NCBI GenBank assembly: GCA_027456925.1
Contig: DAIDTZ010000166.1
Location: forward strand, 1 to 7,998
Direction of reading: 5' to 3'
Source: Nitrospirota bacterium
Lineage (GTDB): Bacteria; Nitrospirota; UBA9217
Length of the DNA: 7,998 bases
In this document: in pieces, positions 1-5,048 of the stretch
Numbering within the stretch: the stretch's first letter is position 1
Layout of the letters: each line of letters begins with the position of its first letter
The notes under the pieces: model-generated
The model's database searches: none
The model's input: only the letters and a program-made list of their open reading frames with translations
Told to the model about the DNA's origin: nothing
Made by a program: the position numbers and the translations under genes

Positions 1-60
1 GAGTTTCCTTGCCAGGTCGCCGACGAAGCGCGCTTCGTCGGCGACCTGGCAAGGAAACTC
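1..60. repeat. Perfect 60-bp zero-loop palindrome at the window edge, probable fold-back artefact
   Basis: Bases 1-30 are the exact reverse complement of bases 31-60, with no loop. The right arm reads as normal TilS (RFVGDLARKLGLP follows on), while the far part of the left arm translates to EFPCQV, which does not fit the LRG.ES region expected there. The centre (22-39, GACGAAGCGCGCTTCGTC) encodes DEARFV, which does fit TilS. It may thus be a genuine short palindrome at which the molecule or assembly folded back. I infer an amplification or assembly artefact at a contig end rather than a biological inverted repeat. Confidence 0.85.
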
Positions 61-522
61 GGTCTTCCGGCGACGATCGACCATATCGATGTTCCCGCCT
101 TTTGCCGGGAACACGGCCTGCCCCCCCAGGCAGGAGCGCGGGAGGTGCGGTATGCTTTTTTCACGCGAGTCGCGGCCGCAACAGGCGCCGACCGTATCGC
201 AACGGGCCATACGGCCACGGACCAGGCAGAAACGATGTTGATGCGGCTCTTGCGCGGCGCCGGTGTCACCGGGCTCTCGGCAATTCCGCCCGTGCGGGAC
301 AACATCATCAGGCCCCTCATTGATCTTGCGCGAGATGAGGTATTGGAGCACCTCCGGTCTGCCAATATCGTGTTCGTGACTGATCCGTCCAACGCCAAAC
401 CCCTGTACACCCGGAACAGGATCAGGATGGAGATCATGCCGGTCCTGAAACGCTTTAATCCCCGCATTGAAAAAGCGCTCGCATCCGAGGCAGGCCTGCT
501 GGGACGAGGACGAGGCAATTGA
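1..522 (+). CDS. tilS: tRNA(Ile)-lysidine synthase TilS, 5' fragment (no true start, ends at a frameshift)
   Basis: TilS ligates lysine to the C2 carbonyl of C34 in the CAU anticodon of tRNA-Ile2, using ATP, so that the tRNA reads AUA; it is a cytosolic enzyme. The frame is open to the left edge, so the start and the N-terminal SGGxDS P-loop lie outside the window. Real homology begins around base 22-31. What remains is the rest of the PP-loop domain: RKLGLPATIDHIDVPAF, then the family signature GHTATDQAET followed by MLMRLLRGAGVTGL, then IIRPLIDLARDEVLEHL and the linker YTRNRIRMEIMPVLKRFNPRIEKAL. After codon CTG at 499-501 the frame goes wrong (GRGRGN, stop at 520-522), whereas frame 2 continues as DEDEAIDQYLE, as expected. 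One extra G in the GGG at 501-503 explains this. The family assignment is firm. Whether the break is real or an error cannot be told here. Confidence 0.85.
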   Translation, partial: EFPCQVADEARFVGDLARKLGLPATIDHIDVPAFCREHGLPPQAGAREVRYAFFTRVAAATGADRIATGHTATDQAETMLMRLLRGAGVTGLSAIPPVRDNIIRPLIDLARDEVLEHLRSANIVFVTDPSNAKPLYTRNRIRMEIMPVLKRFNPRIEKALASEAGLLGRGRGN

Positions 523-1210
523 TCAATACCTGGAAACGATCGCGGAAACCGTTTTCACTCGGGAGGAAGAGGTCCTTTCCGTGAAGAGGAACAACTTCAA
601 TATCCTGCCGCTTGCATTCCGGCGAAGGATCTTCAGGAAGATCGCGGGCCTGGCAGTCGCGGAGCCGTCAACGCTGTCCCTTGCCCAGATAGACGAAGCG
701 CTCTTTTTCATGGCCGCTGCCCAGACCGGCAGGACCATGAGCCTGCCCCGGGGTCTTTCGATCGGGCGTGAGTACGATCGCTTCGTCGTCGGCATGCCCG
801 CTGATATGCCGGAATTTTCCTCTTCACTGACCGTTCCCGGTATCACCGTGATTTCAGAACTCGGCTTAGAAGTGGAACTCACAATTGCCGACGGCGTCCC
901 GACGTTATCGGAAGAAAAAAATTATCTCTGGCAGGCGCTGTTTGATTATGATAAGATAGGGTCGTTTTTGACTCTGAGAAACAGGCGTCCCGGCGACTGG
1001 TTTTGCCCCTCCGGCATGGGAGGGAGAAGCAAAAAACTTCAGGACTATCTGGTCGATGAAAAGGTCTCTCGCCGCAAGCGGGACCGCATTCCCCTGCTCT
1101 GCGCCGGGGACAACATTCTGTGGGTTGTAGGCTTTCGGACCGACGAGCGGTTCGCGGCCGGCGCGGACGCAAAAACCACGCTGGTGGTGCGCGTAAGCGG
1201 CAATTCCTGA
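467..1210 (+). CDS. tilS: tRNA(Ile)-lysidine synthase TilS, 3' fragment (second frame after the frameshift)
   Basis: This is the C-terminal remainder of the same tilS gene, in frame 2. The open frame can be taken back to a TTG at 467, but its first twelve codons are out-of-frame sequence. Homologous protein starts near base 503 (DEDEAIDQYLETIAETVF), so the TTG start is nominal. The fragment covers the helical middle region (PLAFRRRIFRKIAGLAV) that helps hold the tRNA, and the small TilS C-terminal domain. The latter contains LTLRNRRPGDWFCPSGMGG, then SKKLQDYLVDEKVSRRKRDR, IPLLCAGDNILWVVGFR and TDERF, all typical. The TGA stop is at 1208-1210. With the 5' fragment this rebuilds one normal gene if a single G near 502 is removed. 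As it stands, neither piece would be an active synthase, and TilS is generally essential where AUA is read by tRNA-Ile2. This argues for a sequence error. Confidence 0.8.
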   Translation: MKKRSHPRQACWDEDEAIDQYLETIAETVFTREEEVLSVKRNNFNILPLAFRRRIFRKIAGLAVAEPSTLSLAQIDEALFFMAAAQTGRTMSLPRGLSIGREYDRFVVGMPADMPEFSSSLTVPGITVISELGLEVELTIADGVPTLSEEKNYLWQALFDYDKIGSFLTLRNRRPGDWFCPSGMGGRSKKLQDYLVDEKVSRRKRDRIPLLCAGDNILWVVGFRTDERFAAGADAKTTLVVRVSGNS

Positions 1211-1217
1211 ACCGGAG

Positions 1218-1264
1218 AAACGGAGAAGGGGTGACAGGAGGATAGAAGCTTCTTCTCCGTTTTT
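1218..1264 (+). terminator. Candidate intrinsic terminator after tilS
   Basis: AAACGGAGAAG (1218-1228) is the exact reverse complement of CTTCTCCGTTT (1252-1262), giving an 11-bp stem eight bases after the tilS stop. A run of five T (1260-1264) overlaps the end of the stem. The 23-nt loop is long and the stem only moderately GC-rich, so efficiency is uncertain. It would separate tilS from hpt transcription. Confidence 0.4.
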
Positions 1265-1281
1265 CCGCATCACCGTTTCCC

Positions 1282-1309
1282 GGGTGGAGCACCCTCCGGC
1301 AGGAGCCGG
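1282..1309 (+). repeat. Two tandem small hairpins upstream of hpt
   Basis: GGGTG (1282-1286) pairs with CACCC (1290-1294) across a GAG loop. Immediately after, CCGGC (1296-1300) pairs with GCCGG (1305-1309) across an AGGA loop. The two 5-bp GC stems are separated by one base. No T-run follows, so they are not a terminator. I do not recognise a riboswitch. They may stabilise or structure RNA upstream of hpt, or be chance in GC-rich sequence. Confidence 0.25.
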
Positions 1310-1313
1310 GGGA

Positions 1314-1343
1314 TTGCAAGTCGCGGGATTCATGACGTATAAA
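1314..1343 (+). promoter_or_regulatory. Weak candidate sigma70-type promoter for hpt
   Basis: TTGCAA (1314-1319), an 18-bp spacer and TATAAA (1338-1343) match the sigma70 consensus at 4/6 and 5/6. A start near 1350 would leave only about 12 nt of leader, just containing the GGGAGG ribosome site at 1351-1356. The position after a putative terminator fits, but the -35 match is poor and the leader very short. Confidence 0.25.
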
Positions 1344-1361
1344 CATCTCAGGGAGGATACC

Positions 1362-1892
1362 ATGGTAGGCATCGATTTCGGCAAGCCGCTGTTTACGACT
1401 GAAGAAATACAACGGAAGATCTATGAGCTCGGATCGAGAATCTCCTCGGACTACGCTGAAAAGGACCTGCTGGTCGTCGGCGTGCTCAAGGGCGCCATTT
1501 TTTTCATGTCCGATCTGCTCCGCTCTCTCAAGATCTCCGTCCGGATGGACTTCATCCACTGCACCAGCTCCAAAGGCAGCCACCCCGTCCAGATCATTGC
1601 CGACATGAAAGAGGACATCAGGGGAAAAGATATCCTTCTCGTGGAAGACATCATGGACTCCGGCGTCACCATCGATTACGTGAAGAAAATGCTGCTCGCG
1701 CGCGGGCCTGCCTCGCTCAAGGTCTGCGTGCTTCTCGACAAGTCAGAACGCCGGAAGGTCCAGATCGAGGCGGACTACGCGGGCTTTCGCATCCCGAATA
1801 AGTATGTCGTCGGCTACGGTCTGGACTACAAGGACCGGTATCGCAATCTGCCCTATATCGCCGTGCTCCCGCTCGAAGAACGACAGGGATAA
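1362..1892 (+). CDS. hpt: Hypoxanthine(-guanine) phosphoribosyltransferase
   Basis: A purine-salvage enzyme of the cytosol that transfers ribose-5-phosphate from PRPP to hypoxanthine or guanine, giving IMP or GMP. The 176-residue product has normal family length. I chose ATG 1362 because GGGAGG (1351-1356) lies 5 nt upstream and MVGIDFGKPLFTTEEI matches the usual N-terminus. Earlier in-frame starts (GTG 1284, ATG 1332) lack such a site and would add unconserved sequence. Visible motifs are VGVLKGAIFFMSDL near residues 44-57 (pyrophosphate-loop region), the flexible-loop segment CTSSKGS, the PRPP-binding signature ILLVEDIMDSGVT near residues 91-103 with its acidic pair, and the C-terminal KYVVGYGLDYKDRYRNLPYI that contacts purine and metal. 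hpt between tilS and ftsH is a common bacterial order. It seems a separate unit from ftsH, which has its own promoter 36 bp further on. Confidence 0.95.
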   Translation: MVGIDFGKPLFTTEEIQRKIYELGSRISSDYAEKDLLVVGVLKGAIFFMSDLLRSLKISVRMDFIHCTSSKGSHPVQIIADMKEDIRGKDILLVEDIMDSGVTIDYVKKMLLARGPASLKVCVLLDKSERRKVQIEADYAGFRIPNKYVVGYGLDYKDRYRNLPYIAVLPLEERQG

Positions 1893-1927
1893 CCCCGCCC
1901 CAAATGACCGTAAAAAGGATAAATCTG

Positions 1928-1956
1928 TTGTCACACTGCCGTCAATGTGTTAATAT
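1928..1956 (+). promoter_or_regulatory. Sigma70-type promoter for ftsH (and probably folP onward)
   Basis: TTGTCA (1928-1933, 5/6 match to the -35 consensus), a 17-bp spacer and TAATAT (1951-1956, 4/6) preceded by TGT (1948-1950, extended -10). Transcription would start near 1963, leaving a leader of about 47 nt to the ftsH start. The local AT-richness (TAATATAAAA) stands out from the GC-rich surroundings. Of the promoters inside the operon block this is the best supported. Confidence 0.6.
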
Positions 1957-1966
1957 AAAAAGAATT

Positions 1967-1994
1967 CCGGCAGGCTGAGCGCCTGACGGCTTTT
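1967..1994 (+). promoter_or_regulatory. Terminator-like leader hairpin between the ftsH promoter and its ribosome site
   Basis: CCG (1967-1969) pairs with CGG (1987-1989) and, past one G/A mismatch, CAGGC (1971-1975) pairs with GCCTG (1981-1985) around the loop TGAGC. C and TTTT (1991-1994) follow. The stem is GC-rich and sits a few bases into the predicted transcript, ahead of AGGAGGA (1997-2003). It could act as an attenuator or as 5' protection of the mRNA. The four-base T-run is short for a strong terminator. Confidence 0.35.
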
Positions 1995-2009
1995 CCAGGA
2001 GGAATATTC

Positions 2010-3806
2010 GTGAGTGCATTTTATAAGAATCTGGCGCTGATCCTGCTCTTCGTCGTGGTGTCGGTGCTCATCTTCAACCTGTTCAACCCCGTGAGCCAGA
2101 CCGCCATGCAGATCCCTTTCAGCGATGTCATGACCAAGATCGCAAACGGGGAAGTGAACGACGTTACAATCAAGGGCGCCGAGATGACCGGGAATTTCAA
2201 AACGGGCAAGTCCTTCAAGACCAATCTGCCCGACTATCCCGACCTGGTCAAGGACCTCATGGCCAAGGGAGTGAAGATCAACGCCGAGCCGGTCAAGGAA
2301 TCGGCATGGTACAACTTCCTCGTGGTCTGGGCCCCGCTTATCCTGATGGCCCTCTGGTTCCTGTTCATCATGCGCAACATGCAGATGGGCGGTAACAAGG
2401 CGATGTCCTTCGGCAAGAGCAAGGCCAAACTCCTGAACGAAAGTTCTAAAAAAGTTACCTTTAGCGAAGTGGCCGGCATGGACGAGGCCAAAGTGGAGGT
2501 CCAGGAGATCATAGATATCCTGAAAGACCCTCAGAAATTCCAGAAGCTCGGCGGCAAAATTCCCAAGGGGGTGCTGCTCGTCGGACCTCCGGGAACGGGC
2601 AAAACGCTCCTCGCGCGCGCCATCGCAGGCGAAGCCGGCGTGCCGTTCCTTTCCATCAGCGGCTCTGATTTCGTTGAAATGTTCGGCGGCGTGGGCGCCT
2701 CCCGCGTCCGCGATCTGTTCGAACAGGGAAAGAAGAACGCTCCCTGCATCATCTTTATCTACGAGATCGATGCCGTCGGACGTCACCGCGGCGCAGGCCT
2801 GGGCGGCGGCCATGACGAACGCGAGCAGACCTTGAACCAGCTCCTCGTGGAAATGGACGGCTTCGAGAGCAACGAAGGCGTGATCCTCGTGGCTGCAACC
2901 AACCGTCCCGACGTACTCGACCCGGCGCTCCTCCGGCCGGGCAGGTTCGACCGCATGGTGGTGATCCCCAGGCCGGATTTGAACGGCCGGGTCGGCGTTT
3001 TGAAGGTGCATACCCAGAAGATCAAGCTCGCGCCGCACGTGGACCTCGAAGCCATCGCACGGGGAACCCCCGGGCTTTCCGGAGCCGAGCTCGCGAACCT
3101 CGTGAACGAGGCTGCGCTCCTGGCCGGCAGGATGGGCAAGACGCAGGTCGAGAACGACGATTTCGACCGGGCCAAGGACAAGATCCTGATGGGCCTTGAG
3201 CGAAAATCCATGCTGATCAGCGACGAAGAAAAGAAGAACACGGCCTATCATGAGGCCGGCCATACCATGGTGGCGAGACTCATTCCCGGGACAGACCCGG
3301 TGCACAAGGTTTCGATCATCCCGCGCGGCATGGCGCTCGGCATAACGCTCCAGCTTCCGACGGCTGACCGGTATTCCTACGACCGAGAACATCTGTTGAA
3401 CAACATTGCGATCCTCCTGGGCGGACGGGCCGCCGAAGAGATCGCGCTCCAGCATATGACCACGGGCGCGGGCAACGACCTCGAACGCGCAACAGCCCTT
3501 GCCCGGAAGATGGTCTGCGAGTGGGGCATGAGCGATGCCATGGGCCCGCTCTCCTACGGCAAGAAGGAAGAGGCGATATTCCTCGGCCGCGAAATTGCCC
3601 AGCACCGCGACTACAGCGAGAGCACGGCCGTCGAGATCGACAAGGAAGTGAAACGCATCGTCATGGACAACTATCACCGGGCCAGGTCCCTCATTCAGGA
3701 CCGCGTAGCGGTGCTGCACGGCCTGGCCACGGCTTTGCTCGAAAAAGAAACCCTCGATGCCGCTGAAATCGACGCCATCGTCAACGGCCATCCTGCGGCA
3801 GCGTAG
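2010..3806 (+). CDS. ftsH: ATP-dependent zinc metalloprotease FtsH, with altered Walker B and pore-loop residues
   Basis: FtsH is the membrane-anchored AAA+ protease that extracts and degrades misfolded membrane proteins and short-lived regulators. The product is 598 aa, slightly short of E. coli FtsH because of a reduced C-terminal tail. The start is GTG 2010, with AGGAGGA (1997-2003) 6 nt upstream. Domains: membrane helix about 5-27, periplasmic part about 28-102, second helix about 103-122, then the AAA module. This has Walker A GPPGTGKT (192-199, K198), arginines R309/R312/R315 in LLRPGRFDR and AATNRPD in the second region of homology. The protease part has HEAGH (414-418) and the third zinc ligand D490 in GAGNDLERAT. 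Two near-invariant residues differ. The pore motif reads MFGGVGA instead of MFVGVGA (G226), and Walker B reads IIFIYEID instead of IIFIDEID (Y251, codon TAC at 2760-2762), so the Mg-binding Asp is missing. Each needs only one base change and the rest looks fully functional, so error or mutation must be considered. folP follows at 9 bp. Confidence 0.97.
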   Translation: MSAFYKNLALILLFVVVSVLIFNLFNPVSQTAMQIPFSDVMTKIANGEVNDVTIKGAEMTGNFKTGKSFKTNLPDYPDLVKDLMAKGVKINAEPVKESAWYNFLVVWAPLILMALWFLFIMRNMQMGGNKAMSFGKSKAKLLNESSKKVTFSEVAGMDEAKVEVQEIIDILKDPQKFQKLGGKIPKGVLLVGPPGTGKTLLARAIAGEAGVPFLSISGSDFVEMFGGVGASRVRDLFEQGKKNAPCIIFIYEIDAVGRHRGAGLGGGHDEREQTLNQLLVEMDGFESNEGVILVAATNRPDVLDPALLRPGRFDRMVVIPRPDLNGRVGVLKVHTQKIKLAPHVDLEAIARGTPGLSGAELANLVNEAALLAGRMGKTQVENDDFDRAKDKILMGLERKSMLISDEEKKNTAYHEAGHTMVARLIPGTDPVHKVSIIPRGMALGITLQLPTADRYSYDREHLLNNIAILLGGRAAEEIALQHMTTGAGNDLERATALARKMVCEWGMSDAMGPLSYGKKEEAIFLGREIAQHRDYSESTAVEIDKEVKRIVMDNYHRARSLIQDRVAVLHGLATALLEKETLDAAEIDAIVNGHPAAA

Positions 3807-3815
3807 GAGGCCGGC

Positions 3816-4958
3816 ATGGGGCCAGTCCTCGGGATCTCCGGCCATGGGACGCTGACCATAACCGTAAGCGGCCTCGCTTCCGGGCAGGCCGCAGCCATAG
3901 GGGAATCACTTCTCTCATCAAACAACAGGGCAGGTCTTGGACCTGCCCTGACTTTTTCTCCCTCTTTAGCCCGGCAATCGGAACTGATCCTGTGCGGCAC
4001 CCCTGGCCGGCTGAAACAGATCGCTGCCGGAATCTCCTCCCCGGACGGCCTTCTTCTTGATCTCTCCAGAAAAATCGACTCTTTGCTTGACAACTATACG
4101 CGCTCAGATTATAAGATTGAGTGCAGGGAGAAAGTCCTCGACCTCGGCAACCACACCCATATCATGGGAGTCCTGAACGTGACCCAGGACTCCTTTTCCG
4201 ACGGCGGCCAATTCGCGGACGAGCACAAAGCTCTGGCCCGCGCCCGGGAGATGGCCGCTGCGGGCGCGGACATCATCGATATCGGAGGAGAATCCACCCG
4301 GCCGGGAGCGGAGCCGCTTGCCGAAGAAGAGGAACTGCGGAGGATCATTCCGCTCATCGAGCGGCTGTCAAAGGAACTTGCCGTCCCCCTCTCCGTCGAC
4401 ACCTACAAGGCGTCGGTGGCAAAAAAAGCCCTTGAAGCGGGCGCCTCGATCGTGAACGACATCAGCGGCCTCCGGTTCTCGCCGGACATGGCAAAGATTG
4501 TTGCCGATTACGGCGCCGCCGTCATCATCATGCATATCAAAGGCACGCCGCGCAGCATGCAGCAAGCCCCTCGCTACGAGGATGTCGTCAGCGAGGTCAT
4601 GGGGTATCTTGACGAAGGGGTCGGGATTGCCGCAGCGGCTGGCGTGGACCGGGAAAAGACCCTCATCGACCCGGGCATCGGGTTCGGCAAAACACTGGAG
4701 CATAACCTCACGATCCTGAACCGGCTCGAGGAGTTCCGGGCGCTCGGCAGGCCGATCGTGCTTGGGACCTCGAGGAAAAAGTTCATCGGCGCCGTCTTGA
4801 ACATTCCCGCGCCCGAAGAACGCGTGGACGGCACCGGCGCCACGGTCGCGCTCGGCATCGAGCGCGGTGCGCTCATCGTGCGGGTCCACGACGTGGCGCG
4901 CATGGCGCAGGTCGCAAGGATGACCGACGCAATCATAAAATCGGTTCAACGTTCCTAG
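3816..4958 (+). CDS. folP: Dihydropteroate synthase with an about 105-residue N-terminal extension
   Basis: FolP condenses p-aminobenzoate with 6-hydroxymethyl-dihydropterin diphosphate to dihydropteroate in folate synthesis; it is the sulfonamide target. ATG 3816 is chosen because AGGAGG (3805-3810) lies 5 nt upstream, overlapping the ftsH stop. The 380-aa product is about 100 residues longer than E. coli FolP. Residues 1-105 form an extension (SELILCGTPGRLKQIAAG, then KIDSLLDNY) like the one I associate with long FolP proteins of Geobacter-type bacteria. The TIM-barrel part starts near 107 with LDLGNHTHIMGVLNVTQDS. It holds N121 and SFSDGG, IDIGGESTRPGAEP (155-168), SVDT (193-196), NDISGLR (214-220), MHIKGTPRSMQ, DPGIGFGK (285-292), GTSRKKFIG (317-325) and RVHDV (356-360), so all usual substrate and phosphate ligands are present. 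The Q in NVTQDSF replaces the commoner P, a position known to vary. A terminator-like hairpin lies inside codons 37-47. The last codons and the stop are part of a heptad repeat. Confidence 0.95.
   Translation: MGPVLGISGHGTLTITVSGLASGQAAAIGESLLSSNNRAGLGPALTFSPSLARQSELILCGTPGRLKQIAAGISSPDGLLLDLSRKIDSLLDNYTRSDYKIECREKVLDLGNHTHIMGVLNVTQDSFSDGGQFADEHKALARAREMAAAGADIIDIGGESTRPGAEPLAEEEELRRIIPLIERLSKELAVPLSVDTYKASVAKKALEAGASIVNDISGLRFSPDMAKIVADYGAAVIIMHIKGTPRSMQQAPRYEDVVSEVMGYLDEGVGIAAAAGVDREKTLIDPGIGFGKTLEHNLTILNRLEEFRALGRPIVLGTSRKKFIGAVLNIPAPEERVDGTGATVALGIERGALIVRVHDVARMAQVARMTDAIIKSVQRS
3926..3957 (+). terminator. Intrinsic-terminator-like hairpin inside the 5' part of folP
   Basis: CAGGGCAGGTC (3926-3936) pairs perfectly with GACCTGCCCTG (3940-3950) across a TTG loop. 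Then come AC and five T (3953-3957). An 11-bp GC-rich stem, tiny loop and U-tract is the textbook form of a rho-independent terminator, yet it lies about 110 bp into folP, 120 bp past the ftsH stop. The folP frame runs through it without a break, and protein similarity downstream (from about residue 56) supports translation across it. It may stop part of the ftsH transcript when folP is poorly translated. Activity is inferred. Confidence 0.45.
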
Positions 4959-5034
4959 TTCGGAGTTCAGAGTAAAAGTCCCTCTCTAAATGGCCGTTTT
5001 TTTCACTTTGAACTTTGAACCGCGAACCCTGAAC
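4944..5034. repeat. Inverted array of degenerate 7-bp units across the folP stop and folP-cdaA gap
   Basis: Four consecutive GTTCNNN heptads run from 4944 to 4971 (third bases onward: AAC, CTA, GGA, AGA). Four NNNGAAC heptads run from 5007 to 5034 (TTT, TTT, CGC, CCT before GAAC). The two arms are inverted relative to each other and pair in register: GTTCAGAGT (4965-4973) with ACTTTGAAC (5005-5013) has one G-U wobble, and the next heptad pairs with wobbles. The outer heptads pair at their GAAC/GTTC cores. The 31-base middle includes a run of seven T (4997-5003). The left arm includes the last folP codons and its TAG. This looks like a dispersed palindromic repeat of the REP type, but copy number cannot be judged from one window. 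Confidence 0.6.
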
Positions 5035-5048
5035 TGTTATTAAAAACC

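Noticed and set aside
879..1583. Minus-strand frame over the end of tilS, the gap and hpt
   Set aside because: It overlaps two real genes and the translation is Arg/Pro-rich with no family resemblance.
1950..3845. A 631-codon open frame on the minus strand covering all of ftsH
   Set aside because: It is antisense to an unmistakable FtsH and the translation is rich in His, Asp, Glu, Gly and Arg without recognisable motifs. This is a common by-product of strong GC bias at third codon positions. No promoter or ribosome site was seen.
4162..4170. Start of folP at the ATG in the MGVLNVT motif (4164)
   Set aside because: It would cut away the first barrel strand (LDLGNHTHI), has no ribosome site, and the upstream frame is open with family-like sequence from a well-placed AGGAGG start.
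4182..4190. FolP NVTQDSF (Gln for Pro) as a defective motif
   Set aside because: This position varies in functional enzymes (for example Asp in Mycobacterium), and all substrate-binding residues are present.
4997..5003. Run of seven T as an intrinsic terminator for folP
   Set aside because: No GC stem directly precedes it; it lies in the loop of the heptad inverted repeat, so the geometry of a standard terminator is missing.
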